Positions 18,226-27,243 of a stretch of DNA of 64,000 bases are shown here, piece after piece. The notes beneath the pieces are model-generated. The model saw only the letters and a program-made list of their open reading frames with translations. It was not told the origin of the DNA and made no database searches. The stretch's first letter is position 1. Each line of letters opens with the position of its first letter. The translations under genes and the position numbers were made by a program. The DNA is from Nitrospira sp. (GTDB taxonomy: Bacteria > Nitrospirota > Nitrospiria > Nitrospirales > Nitrospiraceae): the NCBI GenBank assembly GCA_005116955.1, contig SWDI01000005.1, positions 459,795 through 523,794 on the forward strand, written 5' to 3'.

Positions 18226-18365
18226 CGGCGTGGGACTTTCACGCCGGCCAGGGCCTTTTCCAAGGTGGCACGGACGAAGCCGTTGATGGTGAACCCTTCC
18301 GCCCGTTTTGCATCGAGCTTTGCCTTCAATTGGGGGGACACGGGCACGAGAATCTTGTTCTTCAT
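18222..18365 (-). CDS. Ribbon-helix-helix-like small regulator
   Basis: 47 residues, MKNKILVPVSPQLKAKLDAK followed by GFTINGFVRATLEKAL. The pattern of a short beta strand (KILVPVS) followed by two helices fits MetJ/Arc-type RHH DNA-binding proteins. The second of two in-frame ATGs (18365) is chosen because AAAGGAG lies 7 bp upstream; the first (18371) is too close. It precedes the recombinase, so control of integration/excision is inferred. An inverted repeat near its promoter is the likely target. Confidence 0.65.
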   Translation of the reverse strand: MKNKILVPVSPQLKAKLDAKRAEGFTINGFVRATLEKALAGVKVPRR

Positions 18366-18409
18366 CGCCATTCTCCTTTCGATAGTAATCTAGGGTTAAC
18401 TGCTAAGCA

Positions 18410-18441
18410 ATTATACCCCTATCGCTAGCGAAGGAGCTAGC
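18410..18441 (-). promoter_or_regulatory. Promoter and putative operator of the RHH-recombinase operon
   Basis: Perfect -10 box TATAAT (18415-18410, minus strand). No good -35 box is seen at 17 bp. The spacer and -35 region instead hold an inverted repeat GCTAGC-N6-GCTAGC (18424-18441), well placed as an operator for the RHH-like protein. Confidence 0.5.
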
Positions 18442-18477
18442 ACGGCGAATGCCCGATGTCTATTGAGGTTTAGGGTG

Positions 18478-19878
18478 TCACGTGAGCATCCCGCGTTTCC
18501 ACAATTCGCGGTCAGTGAGAATCTGGCCCGTCATAAAGTTGATGGCGTACGCGCTGTGATGCGCTTGCGTCAGGACAAGGACACCGGCTGCGGCGTTGGC
18601 ATGGTCGTCGTGGTCCCCGGAGGCGTGATCGATCTTCTCGCCTTTGCGGATCACCCCGATGAGTTGTTGGAGAAGTTTTGCATGGTCGAGTAACTCGACC
18701 TTGCCAGAGTTCAGCAGCGGCTCAAAGGCCGCGTACAACTGGCTGCGGTTCAATTCGGCGGGTCGATAATCGATGCCGTGTTTTTGGAACGCTTGGACTG
18801 GCCATTGCGCCGCGTAGCGATCACCGGTCACTGAGGTGCATCGATACGTTTTCAGGATGGTGGCAAACTTCTCGACCGCCTGTTCAGGGGAGAAGGTTCC
18901 GTTGGTTCGTGCGCCTTGGTCAATCAGCAGGTCGAGTACCGCGATGCCATTCATCTCGTGCGCAATCGCCAGGGTGGCATCGTCGCCGCCCCCGCCCGAC
19001 AAATCGCAAAAGGGGGTATAGGCGAGGGTGGGCTGCGGGGGAAGCACGATGCGATTTGCGACGATGGCCTCTTCGACTCGTTCCGCATCAAAGGCCGCAT
19101 CGTCCGGTTGGCCTGGGAGGTTGAGGTACAAACGACGAAAGATCCACGAGGGTAAGCTGCGCTTGGCGTCCTCGATGTCTTCCATCGTAGGACCATACGG
19201 GGTATTCAAACTGGGACACGCCTCTTCAACCGTTCCGGCATACCAGGAGACGAAAAGACGCGGATCGTCCTGGCGTTGAATATCGACCAGCGGCACGCCC
19301 TTGTGCCGATACATCGAAGCGTAGGACGCGAACCACTGCACGGCATCAGGCCGGGTCCGGTCCAGTTCCAAGGCTTCAAGCAGCTTGTAATCCTTTTGGG
19401 TATGCAGTTCGTCCACGACAAGGAACAAGTAAGTCTTGCCGTGGAGACTTTGTGCGTCACGTGAGGGGAGGATTTCAATAAATCCCGTGCCGTCGTTCAG
19501 TTCGATGATGTTGTTTTTCAGAATAACCAGCTCATAGAGGATCGGATTACAGCGGATGAGCTTCTTGGTCAGGTCCAAGTCATCGTTCGCTTGGGCGAGG
19601 TCAGAGGCGACGATATAGACTTGGTTGCCTTTGGCGCCTGCCGCCTGCCACGCGAAGAGTTTGTAGAGGGCCGCGAGCACCGCATCCGTGGTCTTGAAGG
19701 TTTTCTTGGCGCGTCCGGTGAGAACCCGCCGATACAACGGGGTTCCATCGGGACGGAAGGTGTACAGGGCTTTGGTGAAGATGTCTTGGCGATAGGGCTC
19801 AATCGTGTCGAGCAGGGGCGTCTGCCCATCGACCCAGCGGAGAGGCCGGAAGAAGGTGAGCGGGTGAATTTGCGTCAT
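18478..19878 (-). CDS. terL: Phage terminase large subunit (ATPase-nuclease)
   Basis: 466 residues. The N-terminal ATPase has a Walker A-like TGRAKKTFKT (54-63) and Walker B VVDE (D156, E157). The C-terminal RNase H-like nuclease shows the acidic triad expected for TerL: D292 (FCDLSGG), D353 (VTGDRY) and D425 (HDDHANAA). TerL pumps DNA into a procapsid and cuts it. The ATG at 19878 has AAGGA 9 bp upstream. No portal or capsid gene accompanies it, which is odd for a prophage. Confidence 0.85.
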   Translation of the reverse strand: MTQIHPLTFFRPLRWVDGQTPLLDTIEPYRQDIFTKALYTFRPDGTPLYRRVLTGRAKKTFKTTDAVLAALYKLFAWQAAGAKGNQVYIVASDLAQANDDLDLTKKLIRCNPILYELVILKNNIIELNDGTGFIEILPSRDAQSLHGKTYLFLVVDELHTQKDYKLLEALELDRTRPDAVQWFASYASMYRHKGVPLVDIQRQDDPRLFVSWYAGTVEEACPSLNTPYGPTMEDIEDAKRSLPSWIFRRLYLNLPGQPDDAAFDAERVEEAIVANRIVLPPQPTLAYTPFCDLSGGGGDDATLAIAHEMNGIAVLDLLIDQGARTNGTFSPEQAVEKFATILKTYRCTSVTGDRYAAQWPVQAFQKHGIDYRPAELNRSQLYAAFEPLLNSGKVELLDHAKLLQQLIGVIRKGEKIDHASGDHDDHANAAAGVLVLTQAHHSAYAINFMTGQILTDRELWKRGMLT

Positions 19879-19957
19879 AGACTCATTCCTTGAAAGTGCG
19901 GCGGGACCGTCCTCCACCGGAGGGCAGCCCCGCCTGGTCGGGGTGCGCACCGCGACA

Positions 19958-20677
19958 CTATGCCTCGACGGGAATGCCGGTAGTTTGGTGCTCGAACATC
20001 TTGGCGATCTCGTCGCCGAAGTTCGTACGGAGCACGGAGATATCCACATGGATTTCGTTGAACAGCCACCGAGCGACCCACTCGCGGACCATCGTTAAGA
20101 ATTCCAACAAAATATGGTTTTGCTCGAAGTTGTCATAGTCGCGCGGGGTCAACCGCTTGGCCCGTTCGGTGAGGACTCGCTCCTTGACCTCCTCGTTGAC
20201 CATTGGTTCGAGCGGATGGCCCAACATGGCGCCGAGTACCGTGAGTTGATCGTGGTTGGCGGCATGGACAAACTGCGTGACGCGGCTCTTTTGGTCGAGC
20301 GAGTCGAACTTGCTCCAGAGATAGGTGTAGGTCAGGAGGCGTTCCGTTGGATCTTTGAGGCCGGAGTCGATTGTGAAGAACTGGGTGCGATAGCGTTGGT
20401 CCTTCGCCGCCAGACGCTCAATCTCCTTCCGTATCCAAGCCAAAGCCGGGACGGTCTCACGCGTGGCGAAGGTCTTGATGGCCTGGGCCTTGCCCTGATG
20501 GCTGAGGGACTCATTGGCCGCCAGCTTGGCTTCTTCCGAGGCCTCGCGCTCCAGCGGGGCTAGCGTGTTTCGGATGTACTCATTCTTTGCGTTCAACGTG
20601 TCCGTATGGGCACTCTTCACTGGTCGGGCTAGCTCCATCGTAAGTCCGTTATTGATCGTCGATACGCTGCTTCCCAT
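19958..20677 (-). CDS. Unknown helical protein between terminase genes
   Basis: 239 residues, largely charged and helical (LEREASEEAKLAANESLSH; coiled-coil prone in the first half), with no motif I recognise. I chose the second in-frame ATG (20677), 6 bp after AGGGAGG; the first ATG directly abuts that site. Its 5' end overlaps the terminase small-like gene by 29 bp, and it is followed by terL after 79 bp. Position between TerS-like and TerL suggests a packaging-related job, which is inference. Confidence 0.7.
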   Translation of the reverse strand: MGSSVSTINNGLTMELARPVKSAHTDTLNAKNEYIRNTLAPLEREASEEAKLAANESLSHQGKAQAIKTFATRETVPALAWIRKEIERLAAKDQRYRTQFFTIDSGLKDPTERLLTYTYLWSKFDSLDQKSRVTQFVHAANHDQLTVLGAMLGHPLEPMVNEEVKERVLTERAKRLTPRDYDNFEQNHILLEFLTMVREWVARWLFNEIHVDISVLRTNFGDEIAKMFEHQTTGIPVEA

Positions 20678-21152
20678 TGGCATCCTCCCTATGAAACGGT
20701 TGTGACCCCGATGGGGCCGGTGAGGGAGCCGATGGCGGCTCCGGTTTGTTAGCGTGATTTAGATAATCCCTGAGCGAAATTTGTTTGGCGCGTCGCTTGA
20801 GACCAAGCTTGGTATAGAGCCCGGAGAGCGCATTGATGGCATTGAAATACCCTGGCTCATCGATCGTGCCGTTGATGGCCAATGTGAGTTCTCGCTTTTC
20901 AATCAGCCGTTCCAAATGGATCGCGCGTTTACATAAGCTGCGTTCCTGGTAGCTGAGCCCATCGAGGCCCCCCAGGCTGGTGACGAGCGAGAGGAGGCGC
21001 TGGCTCATCATCTTGTAGACCTCCGACCGTGCGTCCATCTCCTCTAGGAACGCTTCGTCATAACGGGCGGGGATGTCCGTGGGTAGGTCGGATTTTCCTT
21101 GGCCCTTCCCTTTCCCGGCATAACCGCTATTCCCCTTCGTCCATTTCGGCAT
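20649..21152 (-). CDS. Putative terminase small subunit
   Basis: 167 residues. A basic Gly/Lys-rich start (MPKWTKGNSGYAGKGKGQ) is followed by a helical body and a stretch FNAINALSGLYTKLGLKRRA that resembles proteins found just ahead of TerL in phages. The C-terminal tail is Pro/Ser rich. Small terminases recognise the packaging site and load TerL. The ATG at 21152 is chosen because the 19-residue upstream extension looks unrelated. A 316-bp non-coding stretch lies directly upstream, where packaging or origin signals could be. Confidence 0.55.
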   Translation of the reverse strand: MPKWTKGNSGYAGKGKGQGKSDLPTDIPARYDEAFLEEMDARSEVYKMMSQRLLSLVTSLGGLDGLSYQERSLCKRAIHLERLIEKRELTLAINGTIDEPGYFNAINALSGLYTKLGLKRRAKQISLRDYLNHANKPEPPSAPSPAPSGSQPFHREDANGKQRIDDQ

Positions 21153-21468
21153 CGTCCTACTACCCTTCAGGAAAAATCGGGGTCTCGATTCTTCACGATT
21201 TCGTATCAAAGTCCTTGGAATTCTTATGGTAATACGTGTTTTCTTGGGTAGCCCCGTTAGTCAGGTCCCTACCGAGGCTCGTATTATGGGCTCTCGCCCG
21301 TCCTACACATCTCTAGGCCCCTTCCCGGTCGTATTCCCCGTCCGCCTTCGATTCCTACGCTAGGGGGGATAAGAACCCCCTTCGCTATACGGTCCCCGGC
21401 TAAACCTATATTTTCGGAAAATCCTGTTTCCCCCTCCGGGAGATAAGGCAACGCCCAAAGAACACACT
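21153..21468. other. Non-coding stretch with hairpins between TerS-like and primase genes
   Basis: 316 bp without a credible gene. It has a GGGGG-N7-CCCCC-type hairpin (GGGGGATAAGAACCCCC, about 21364-21380) and several G/C-run blocks. Being next to the terminase small-like gene, it is a candidate for a packaging site or a replication origin; the sequence alone cannot decide. Confidence 0.35.
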
Positions 21469-24045
21469 TTACTGGGGTTTTCTATCATCAAGATCCCCCT
21501 TACCCCCCCGCGTCTTCACCCGATACCGAGAAAGACCGTTTTTAGTCGTCCGGTCGAGGTATAAAACGTACTCCTGTGTAATCACCGCGTTCCGTCCAAG
21601 AACTCGGGCCAGAGCGTGTCCAATCGAGCGTTCACTTTTTATGTCTTTCACACGTAAGGCTAGGAGAGCTTCCCGTAGAATCGGCTCCGGTCCGTACCAT
21701 TCATCCGATCCCTCTCCGCGTCGTGGATTGGCGAGAACGACAAGGTCGCTGGCACTGAATTCGTTCTCATCATAGAAATTCCGTAAGTGTCGCAGCAGCG
21801 CAAGATGGGCACCGAGTTCCGGCGACGCCTCAATGTTTTGATCGAACACCGTCCCCACATCTTCCAATCCGGCCCAAATCAATGGGTGTCGAACCAACAC
21901 ATCCCACTGGGGGAAGCGCGACGGAGTACCCGTCACTCGTTCACCACTTGTGAGATATCCAGCGATCAATCCAATAGCGTGACGCAAGACAGGTTCCCGA
22001 ATCTCCAAGGCGCGGCGCATTACATCGGGATAGGTGAAGGTGCGCTTATGGGGGCTGACTTCTTGGGTGATGAGTCGAATCGGAATAATGCGCGAGGCTT
22101 CATCATTCGCGAGTGTCACGTTATTGCCAGTAAGCACGAAAACAACACTGGTCGAAACCACTGCGTCACGATTGTGGCCTAGTAGGCGGCCTTGCTTCGT
22201 AGCCGAGGTCATCGCGGATGACAACGCCGGAGAACGAAACGTCAGGCCGTCTCCGATATTGTCAAACGTAACAATTTCCGGACTTCGCAGTAGAGTCGAG
22301 AGGAGAAGTTTCTGCACCTCCACGTCATCGTCATCCGGCCAGGTAAAGATCGGCGCATCAGTTCCAGTCAGGATCAGGTGGATGAGACGGGCCAGGGTCG
22401 TTTTGCCAAGACTCTGCTGAGCCGCCGTAATCAAGAACCCTGGTGACATATCCATCAATTTGCGTTCGATCGCCGTGAGCAGCAAGGCAAGGGCTGCCGT
22501 TTTGTCCAACGGCGTGGCAAACTCAAACCCATCCAACAGCAGTTTCACAATCTCCTCAGCGCCCTTGAGCGCCTCGTCCTTTGAGTACGTGCGAAGCCCA
22601 TCGAGCTGAGGCCCGTACAGGAGGAGTCGGGTGGACGGATCAATCCCAGAAGCGAGGATGATCCGACCAGCTCGTGTAACCAGAGGATGTGCCAACAGAC
22701 CAGTGACTGTGGGTAGGTCGTGAGGATTAACGAGAATTTGGTCGAGGATTTTGCGGGGTACCGCGATGGACTTGAAACCGTATGGTGTCTCGACCTCCAA
22801 CACCACGGCACGTTCGGTCAAGGGGAGAAGTTTCGGCGGCGTCATCAGATCAAATTGGGCGGTTGGCACAGCGGGCAAATCACTATCTGCTTGATGGCTG
22901 TGCGGGAGGGTTTGAATTGCGACTCGCACGACGTTATCGCTAAAACGGACGCATTCTCCATCAGCGAGTCGTAACAACATAGCGGCTTCCACCTCCCGAG
23001 CAATGGCACACACATCTTCGGGTCGATAGAGAATTACGGTGCGGTCCCCTATGCGCTCCTTGGCGGCCTGTTGTTTCCTCTTTTCTTGTTCTTCGCGGAT
23101 CATGGCCTTGAGCGTATTGATGCCGAGGCCGGTGAGTCGGGCAATTTCCATCAAGACAGTCTGATGATCTTCTGCACTCAACCCACGTGCATAGGTCATC
23201 CACGTTGCCTTGAGGTCGTTGGTGGACAAGGCACGCAGTTTGTCGAGACGATCGGTCACGCTCCCACTGATGAACTCCACTCGATCCGCCTGGTTCAAGA
23301 CGCTCTTGAGAACTCGTTCGATTCCGTCCTCATCGCAAATTGGATCACACTTTGCTTGATTTTCGGCGTGTAGCGCAGCGCGGATCGCGTCGTCACTGAG
23401 ACCCTTTGCCTTGAGGGAACGTCCTAAGCGATAGAGGAAATCGTTTCGTTCACCAGCAGGAATTTTGTCGCCAGTGGGATTAGCCTTTGAGGCGTCGTTA
23501 CGGGGAGAGGCGTCAGTATGTTGCAATTTTTCGAGCAACCACGTCGGAGCTGGAGCCAATGGCACACCATCAGGATGATAGGCCCGATCCCATTCGTAGG
23601 CCTGTTTGGTCTCGGGGTGGATCGATGGCGGAGCAACGACTTGTCCCTTTGTAGTTTTGATGTCGAGCCCAACACCCAGCTTGCCGGCGGAATTGTGAAT
23701 AACCACATTTTTTGGATGTTGAAAATAATAGTGGTGTCCACCGCTACCGGTTCGTACCCGTGGCGTTGCTGGGAGAGGACCGTATTGCGCTTCTAATTTC
23801 CGAAGGGATTCGTCACCGCCGTGACGAGGGTCTTCATCAAGCACGAGTAGGCCCGAGATTTCACCCGTGATGATGCCGACGTTCTGCCCTTTTCGTAGGT
23901 AGGAACGAATCTTATTTAGGTTTGTGGTCCCCTTCTCAGGCCAATTTCTGAGAAAGGGTATCTTTCCATTCAGAGGTGTGATTTGCCAACCTCGTGCGGC
24001 ATACATCAGCACTGGCTCGCTGGACGGATGTCCATTTCTCTTCAT
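21469..24045 (-). CDS. Primase-polymerase (AEP) fused to AAA+/SF3-like helicase
   Basis: 858 residues. The N-terminal bifunctional primase/polymerase domain carries the archaeo-eukaryotic primase motifs: D70/D72 in VLDEDP, TGSGGHHYYF (99-108) and D128 in GVGLDIK. The C-terminal ATPase (about 520-720) shows AAQQSLGKTTLA as Walker A, IVTFDNIGDG as Walker B and FVLTGNN as sensor. Such fusions start replication of plasmids, satellites and small phages. The ATG at 24045 has GGTGGGG upstream and overlaps the stop of the preceding small gene (ATGA). This is the element's replication gene. Confidence 0.85.
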   Translation of the reverse strand: MKRNGHPSSEPVLMYAARGWQITPLNGKIPFLRNWPEKGTTNLNKIRSYLRKGQNVGIITGEISGLLVLDEDPRHGGDESLRKLEAQYGPLPATPRVRTGSGGHHYYFQHPKNVVIHNSAGKLGVGLDIKTTKGQVVAPPSIHPETKQAYEWDRAYHPDGVPLAPAPTWLLEKLQHTDASPRNDASKANPTGDKIPAGERNDFLYRLGRSLKAKGLSDDAIRAALHAENQAKCDPICDEDGIERVLKSVLNQADRVEFISGSVTDRLDKLRALSTNDLKATWMTYARGLSAEDHQTVLMEIARLTGLGINTLKAMIREEQEKRKQQAAKERIGDRTVILYRPEDVCAIAREVEAAMLLRLADGECVRFSDNVVRVAIQTLPHSHQADSDLPAVPTAQFDLMTPPKLLPLTERAVVLEVETPYGFKSIAVPRKILDQILVNPHDLPTVTGLLAHPLVTRAGRIILASGIDPSTRLLLYGPQLDGLRTYSKDEALKGAEEIVKLLLDGFEFATPLDKTAALALLLTAIERKLMDMSPGFLITAAQQSLGKTTLARLIHLILTGTDAPIFTWPDDDDVEVQKLLLSTLLRSPEIVTFDNIGDGLTFRSPALSSAMTSATKQGRLLGHNRDAVVSTSVVFVLTGNNVTLANDEASRIIPIRLITQEVSPHKRTFTYPDVMRRALEIREPVLRHAIGLIAGYLTSGERVTGTPSRFPQWDVLVRHPLIWAGLEDVGTVFDQNIEASPELGAHLALLRHLRNFYDENEFSASDLVVLANPRRGEGSDEWYGPEPILREALLALRVKDIKSERSIGHALARVLGRNAVITQEYVLYLDRTTKNGLSRYRVKTRGGKGDLDDRKPQ

Positions 24046-24218
24046 CGCCCCACCGTGTACTGTTTGAGCCAGTCCGTCGCTCTCATTCCTTCGACAGCCC
24101 CCACGAGAGCATCGACCCCAGCACGTTTCCACACCTGGCCGGTCGGGCGATAGATAAACTTCTTGCGAAGCGGATCGTAGTAAAAATGGTCAATCGGAAT
24201 TTGGTCGGTGGCTGGCAT
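24042..24218 (-). CDS. Small element protein, unknown
   Basis: 58 residues (MPATDQIPIDHFYYDPLRKK..., with GQVWKRAGVDALVGAV). AGGAG precedes the chosen ATG (24218); two earlier ATGs in frame lack a site. The 3' end overlaps the primase gene by 4 bp, so the two are probably co-translated. No family recognised. Confidence 0.6.
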   Translation of the reverse strand: MPATDQIPIDHFYYDPLRKKFIYRPTGQVWKRAGVDALVGAVEGMRATDWLKQYTVGR

Positions 24219-24348
24219 AAGGGCGTTCTCCTGTTTCCATCGGTTTTTCATGGGTCTGCAATAAGTTGGATTGTTCTTCAAGAAACTCGTCCACTGCGGC
24301 CTCGGCCAGAATCTTGATCAACTCCTTGTGCGCGGGAGTGAACTTCAC
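24190..24348 (-). CDS. Small phage-type protein with GTG start
   Basis: 52 residues, (M)KFTPAHKELIKILAEAAVDE..., a pattern common among small early phage proteins of unknown role. GTG start at 24348, with GGAGGG upstream, overlapping the stop of the Cro-like gene (GTGA). It overlaps the next gene by 29 bp. The chain of overlaps supports a real operon. Confidence 0.6.
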   Translation of the reverse strand: MKFTPAHKELIKILAEAAVDEFLEEQSNLLQTHEKPMETGERPYASHRPNSD

Positions 24349-24545
24349 CGCACCCTCCGCTTATCCGACAAAACTCCCAAAACTCGAAGCTTGATGTGCG
24401 GGGGCATTGGCAGGCGTCCACGCAACATACTGGACAAGGTAGCGGGATGGACGTTGACCCGAGCCGCCAGGTGGTATAGGGGGCGTCGCCAATATCGGAT
24501 AATTTCGACGCGCAACTCAGTCGCCGATATGCTTGCGGTTTGCAT
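24345..24545 (-). CDS. Cro/C1-type helix-turn-helix regulator
   Basis: 66 residues, MQTASISATELRVEIIRYWR, then the HTH YHLAARVNVHPATLSSMLRG. It is a short Cro-like DNA-binding protein and probably the switch of the early operon. The ATG at 24545 gives a compact HTH; a longer frame (to 24659) adds unrelated sequence. The 114-bp gap upstream may hold its operator. Confidence 0.7.
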   Translation of the reverse strand: MQTASISATELRVEIIRYWRRPLYHLAARVNVHPATLSSMLRGRLPMPPHIKLRVLGVLSDKRRVR

Positions 24546-24659
24546 ACGGGCACCGTAAATTATTTTAAGTTTTAAGGATAAGAATGAAACGGGTCTCAGA
24601 TGGTGGGGTTTGTACTTTTGGGGCCCACCCGTAGGAGAGCGGGCCCCGATTCCTGCCAC

Positions 24660-24992
24660 TCAGAGGGCGTCAGGAATGACGTGGGAGCGCACTCGGATAG
24701 CAGACACCCGCTCACCGTTAAACTCGACATTTGGATCGATATACAACGCGATCTTCCGGCCGGCCCAGTTATCCATTTCGTAACCGAACAGTCCGACAAC
24801 CACATTGCCGTTGCCGACATTTAATGCAAAGCCACTCTCTAGTTCTTTAAACCAGAGAACGGGTTTCTTGCCAGGCCTTGTGCCGTACCGCAGGTCTTCC
24901 TCTGTAACCGATTGGATCGTGACGATGGTGTCCTTATCGCCGGGAAGATCGCTTGCACGAAGAAACGATACAGGTGGTTTGTAAAGAGCCAT
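24660..24992 (-). CDS. Small element protein sharing a domain with the 25083-25976 protein
   Basis: 110 residues. Pattern: RASDLPGDKDTIVTIQSVTE, then KPVLWFKELESGFALNVGN, then GYEMDNWAGRKIALYIDPN. Proteins of this type occur in phage early regions near replication genes; no function is established that I can name. The same pattern (ASDL, TIVTMQSV, LRFDELEG, GDLDEWMGQKIAL) recurs at the C terminus of the next gene upstream, so the two are related by duplication. Confidence 0.7.
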   Translation of the reverse strand: MALYKPPVSFLRASDLPGDKDTIVTIQSVTEEDLRYGTRPGKKPVLWFKELESGFALNVGNGNVVVGLFGYEMDNWAGRKIALYIDPNVEFNGERVSAIRVRSHVIPDAL

Positions 24993-25082
24993 AACTTCCT
25001 CCGTTATTCTGACGCCGCACCCATTGCAACGCCTTCGGGAGAAGAGCTATCAAAATAAGATGGACTGAATAAAAGGTACAAA

Positions 25083-25976
25083 CTATGCGGCAGGAGGAGA
25101 CTTTGTGCTTTTCCGGATTGGCGCAAGAATTTGAATGCTGCCGCTGTGATCCACACATAATGCGATCTTTTGGCCCATCCATTCGTCCAGATCACCTCTG
25201 TAGAGTCCGCAGATCGCCCCGAAGTTACTCTTGTCTAATGGTAAGCAGCCTTCAAGTTCGTCAAATCGCAAGGTCCATTTCTCTTCCCTATATTCAACCG
25301 ACTGCATTGTTACTATGGTCACCTTATCCTTATCGAGGTCGCTCGCCGTAATTGCTCGATTCCATTTTTTGTACTCAGAGAGAATGTTGGATCCCAGTTG
25401 CTTGCGAGCAACCAGACGCACCGGCGCCAAACAAGCAACGATAAATTTGTAACAGGATCCGTTATACCCGTCGGCGGCGTGCTGATTGAAGTAAACGGTC
25501 GGTTTAATTCCCGTGGTTTTCTCAAAAATAGCCAACAGCGAAGTGACGGCGAGGCGCATCGCGTGGTTCCTGGCGGTACCGGTTTCCTGAATATGGACGT
25601 GCGGATTAGGTTTCGTTGCCGCAAGCTGGGCGGCGGTGAGAGCAGAGTCCAGCGCTTCGAGCAAGTTCAACCTATGGCCAGGCGGACCGAGCTGGTCATC
25701 AAGGTGCCATTGATAGCGTTCCCCAAGCTCTTCATATGTCTGCCTGACGTTCCCTAGCGCGGCAATGAAGTCGTCGAGTTGTTCCTTTTTCGTGGACACA
25801 TAAGCCACAGCCCCTGGAACGGAGGCCCCCTCACACAAATCGACCATTGTGGTGCTGATAACAAAAAGAATGCGATCCCAGTCGGCGTCAGCCTTCAGCC
25901 CCGCCTCCTTCAAGGCCTGATAAATGGCCTTCTCTTGCTCTTTTGTGTATCCATCAAAATGGTTTGTTAACTGCAT
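25083..25976 (-). CDS. Two-domain early protein: unknown N-terminal domain plus the shared domain
   Basis: 297 residues. Residues 1-200 are a helical domain with no motif I recognise (LLEALDSALTAAQLAATKPN; a Cys/Tyr-rich GYNGSCYKFIVACL region). Residues 205-297 repeat the domain of the 110-residue neighbour. The ATG at 25976 follows GGAGG by 6 bp. It is the first gene of the leftward early operon of the element. A replication-accessory or anti-defence role is possible, but the sequence gives no proof. Confidence 0.65.
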   Translation of the reverse strand: MQLTNHFDGYTKEQEKAIYQALKEAGLKADADWDRILFVISTTMVDLCEGASVPGAVAYVSTKKEQLDDFIAALGNVRQTYEELGERYQWHLDDQLGPPGHRLNLLEALDSALTAAQLAATKPNPHVHIQETGTARNHAMRLAVTSLLAIFEKTTGIKPTVYFNQHAADGYNGSCYKFIVACLAPVRLVARKQLGSNILSEYKKWNRAITASDLDKDKVTIVTMQSVEYREEKWTLRFDELEGCLPLDKSNFGAICGLYRGDLDEWMGQKIALCVDHSGSIQILAPIRKSTKSPPAA

Positions 25977-26056
25977 AGGGATCCTCCGGTGAGTCACTCG
26001 CAGATGCGACAGTCGAGCCAGGGAGAAAGCCGATTTATCGGGAGCGACTCTAGCGG

Positions 26057-26076
26057 CCTCGGCGAGAACTATAGCG
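26057..26076 (+). repeat. Imperfect direct repeat, left copy
   Basis: CCTCGGCGAGAACTATAGCG, 18 of 20 bases identical to 27316-27335. With its partner it frames the membrane ORFan. A looser match (ATCGGG about 20 bp upstream) continues beyond the 20 bp. Confidence 0.5.
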
Positions 26077-26229
26077 TAGGGACTCGTGAAAGGAAAACAG
26101 GTTAAATTCGCCTTGCGCCGTTGTTCATATGCCTCCTACAATACGCCGCCTGCGATGGCCATATGTCCTTTCCTCAAGCGCACAATTCCTTCTTTTGATT
26201 GCCTTATGACCTAGATACCAAGGCATCGT

Positions 26230-27243
26230 ATGTCCGAATGTTTTGAAAGCTGGTCTCGTCTGTTTGGCAGCGATTGCCAATCAGTCGTAGCTGTTCTAAT
26301 CGCCGTTGCTGGGGCGGCCGTGTATGGACTTTATTATGCGGCTCTCTGGCTTTGGAAACACGTAGCTCTTAAATACAACTTTCATCTTCAGTTCATCGAC
26401 CATCCGCCACCGAACCATAAAATCCATAACTTTTGGTTTCCATATCTATTGCCCATAGGCACATCTAAGCTGTGCTGCTTAACACAAGCTACCCATCCCT
26501 TCCATGGCGTCAGGTTCAATTTTCGTTTTCTGAATGAAGACCAAAGTAATGTCCCCTTAACCATCATTAGCATCAGAAATATCGAGGAATGTGAATGTGA
26601 TCCGACTTTCATTGAATCGATCCGACCTGATACTGAAGGAGGAATGGATGCCTGGTATAGGAGCACTGTTCCCGCGCTTGGAACAGGCGAAGGGCGCTAT
26701 TTCTGGGTGACGGTAGAGGCTTCGAAGCCTTGGAGTGGCCACCTCTGCTTCAGGATGCAAGATGCCCATGGCTTCCGTTCTTATGGAAGTCGGAAGGTTG
26801 CTATTAGTGAGCTTCCAAACTCACCTCTTTTAATATATGACACATCTAATCCTGATCTTATTTCAATGAAAGATGCAGCCACAAAACTTTACACCGAGTC
26901 GCGAGTACGTGGACATAGGTTGGCGTCAATTGCGGAGAAACTAAGCGGGTGGAGCGATGGAGGCATAACCTCAGGCACACCAGACGACATATTGAATTAC
27001 ATGGCTACTTATATTGCATTTTCAAAGAAGACCCCTCTCTTCGGCAGGAGGATCCCTTCAACTGTCGTTGAATTAATTAGATGGGAGGATGTGCGGGCCA
27101 GTACCTTCACAGACGGCGCAACGAAGCTAGAGGGAACCAATAACACTGCCAATGTTTATATTGACCTATCTATAGAGGCCAACAATTTGGAAAAGTTAGT
27201 TCAGGAGTTAAATGTTGCAGAGGACGCTCAGGGAGAAGAATAA
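26230..27243 (+). CDS. Membrane-anchored ORFan cargo protein
   Basis: 337 residues of unknown family. One transmembrane segment at about 18-42 (VVAVLIAVAGAAVYGLYYAA) is followed by a ~290-residue soluble part: a beta-rich stretch (50-210) and a mixed end with a charged tail. The gene is visibly richer in A+T than its neighbours, opposite in strand to the core genes, and framed by an imperfect direct repeat. All this suggests late-acquired cargo. A defence or surface role is conceivable but unsupported by any motif. Confidence 0.65.
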   Translation: MSECFESWSRLFGSDCQSVVAVLIAVAGAAVYGLYYAALWLWKHVALKYNFHLQFIDHPPPNHKIHNFWFPYLLPIGTSKLCCLTQATHPFHGVRFNFRFLNEDQSNVPLTIISIRNIEECECDPTFIESIRPDTEGGMDAWYRSTVPALGTGEGRYFWVTVEASKPWSGHLCFRMQDAHGFRSYGSRKVAISELPNSPLLIYDTSNPDLISMKDAATKLYTESRVRGHRLASIAEKLSGWSDGGITSGTPDDILNYMATYIAFSKKTPLFGRRIPSTVVELIRWEDVRASTFTDGATKLEGTNNTANVYIDLSIEANNLEKLVQELNVAEDAQGEE

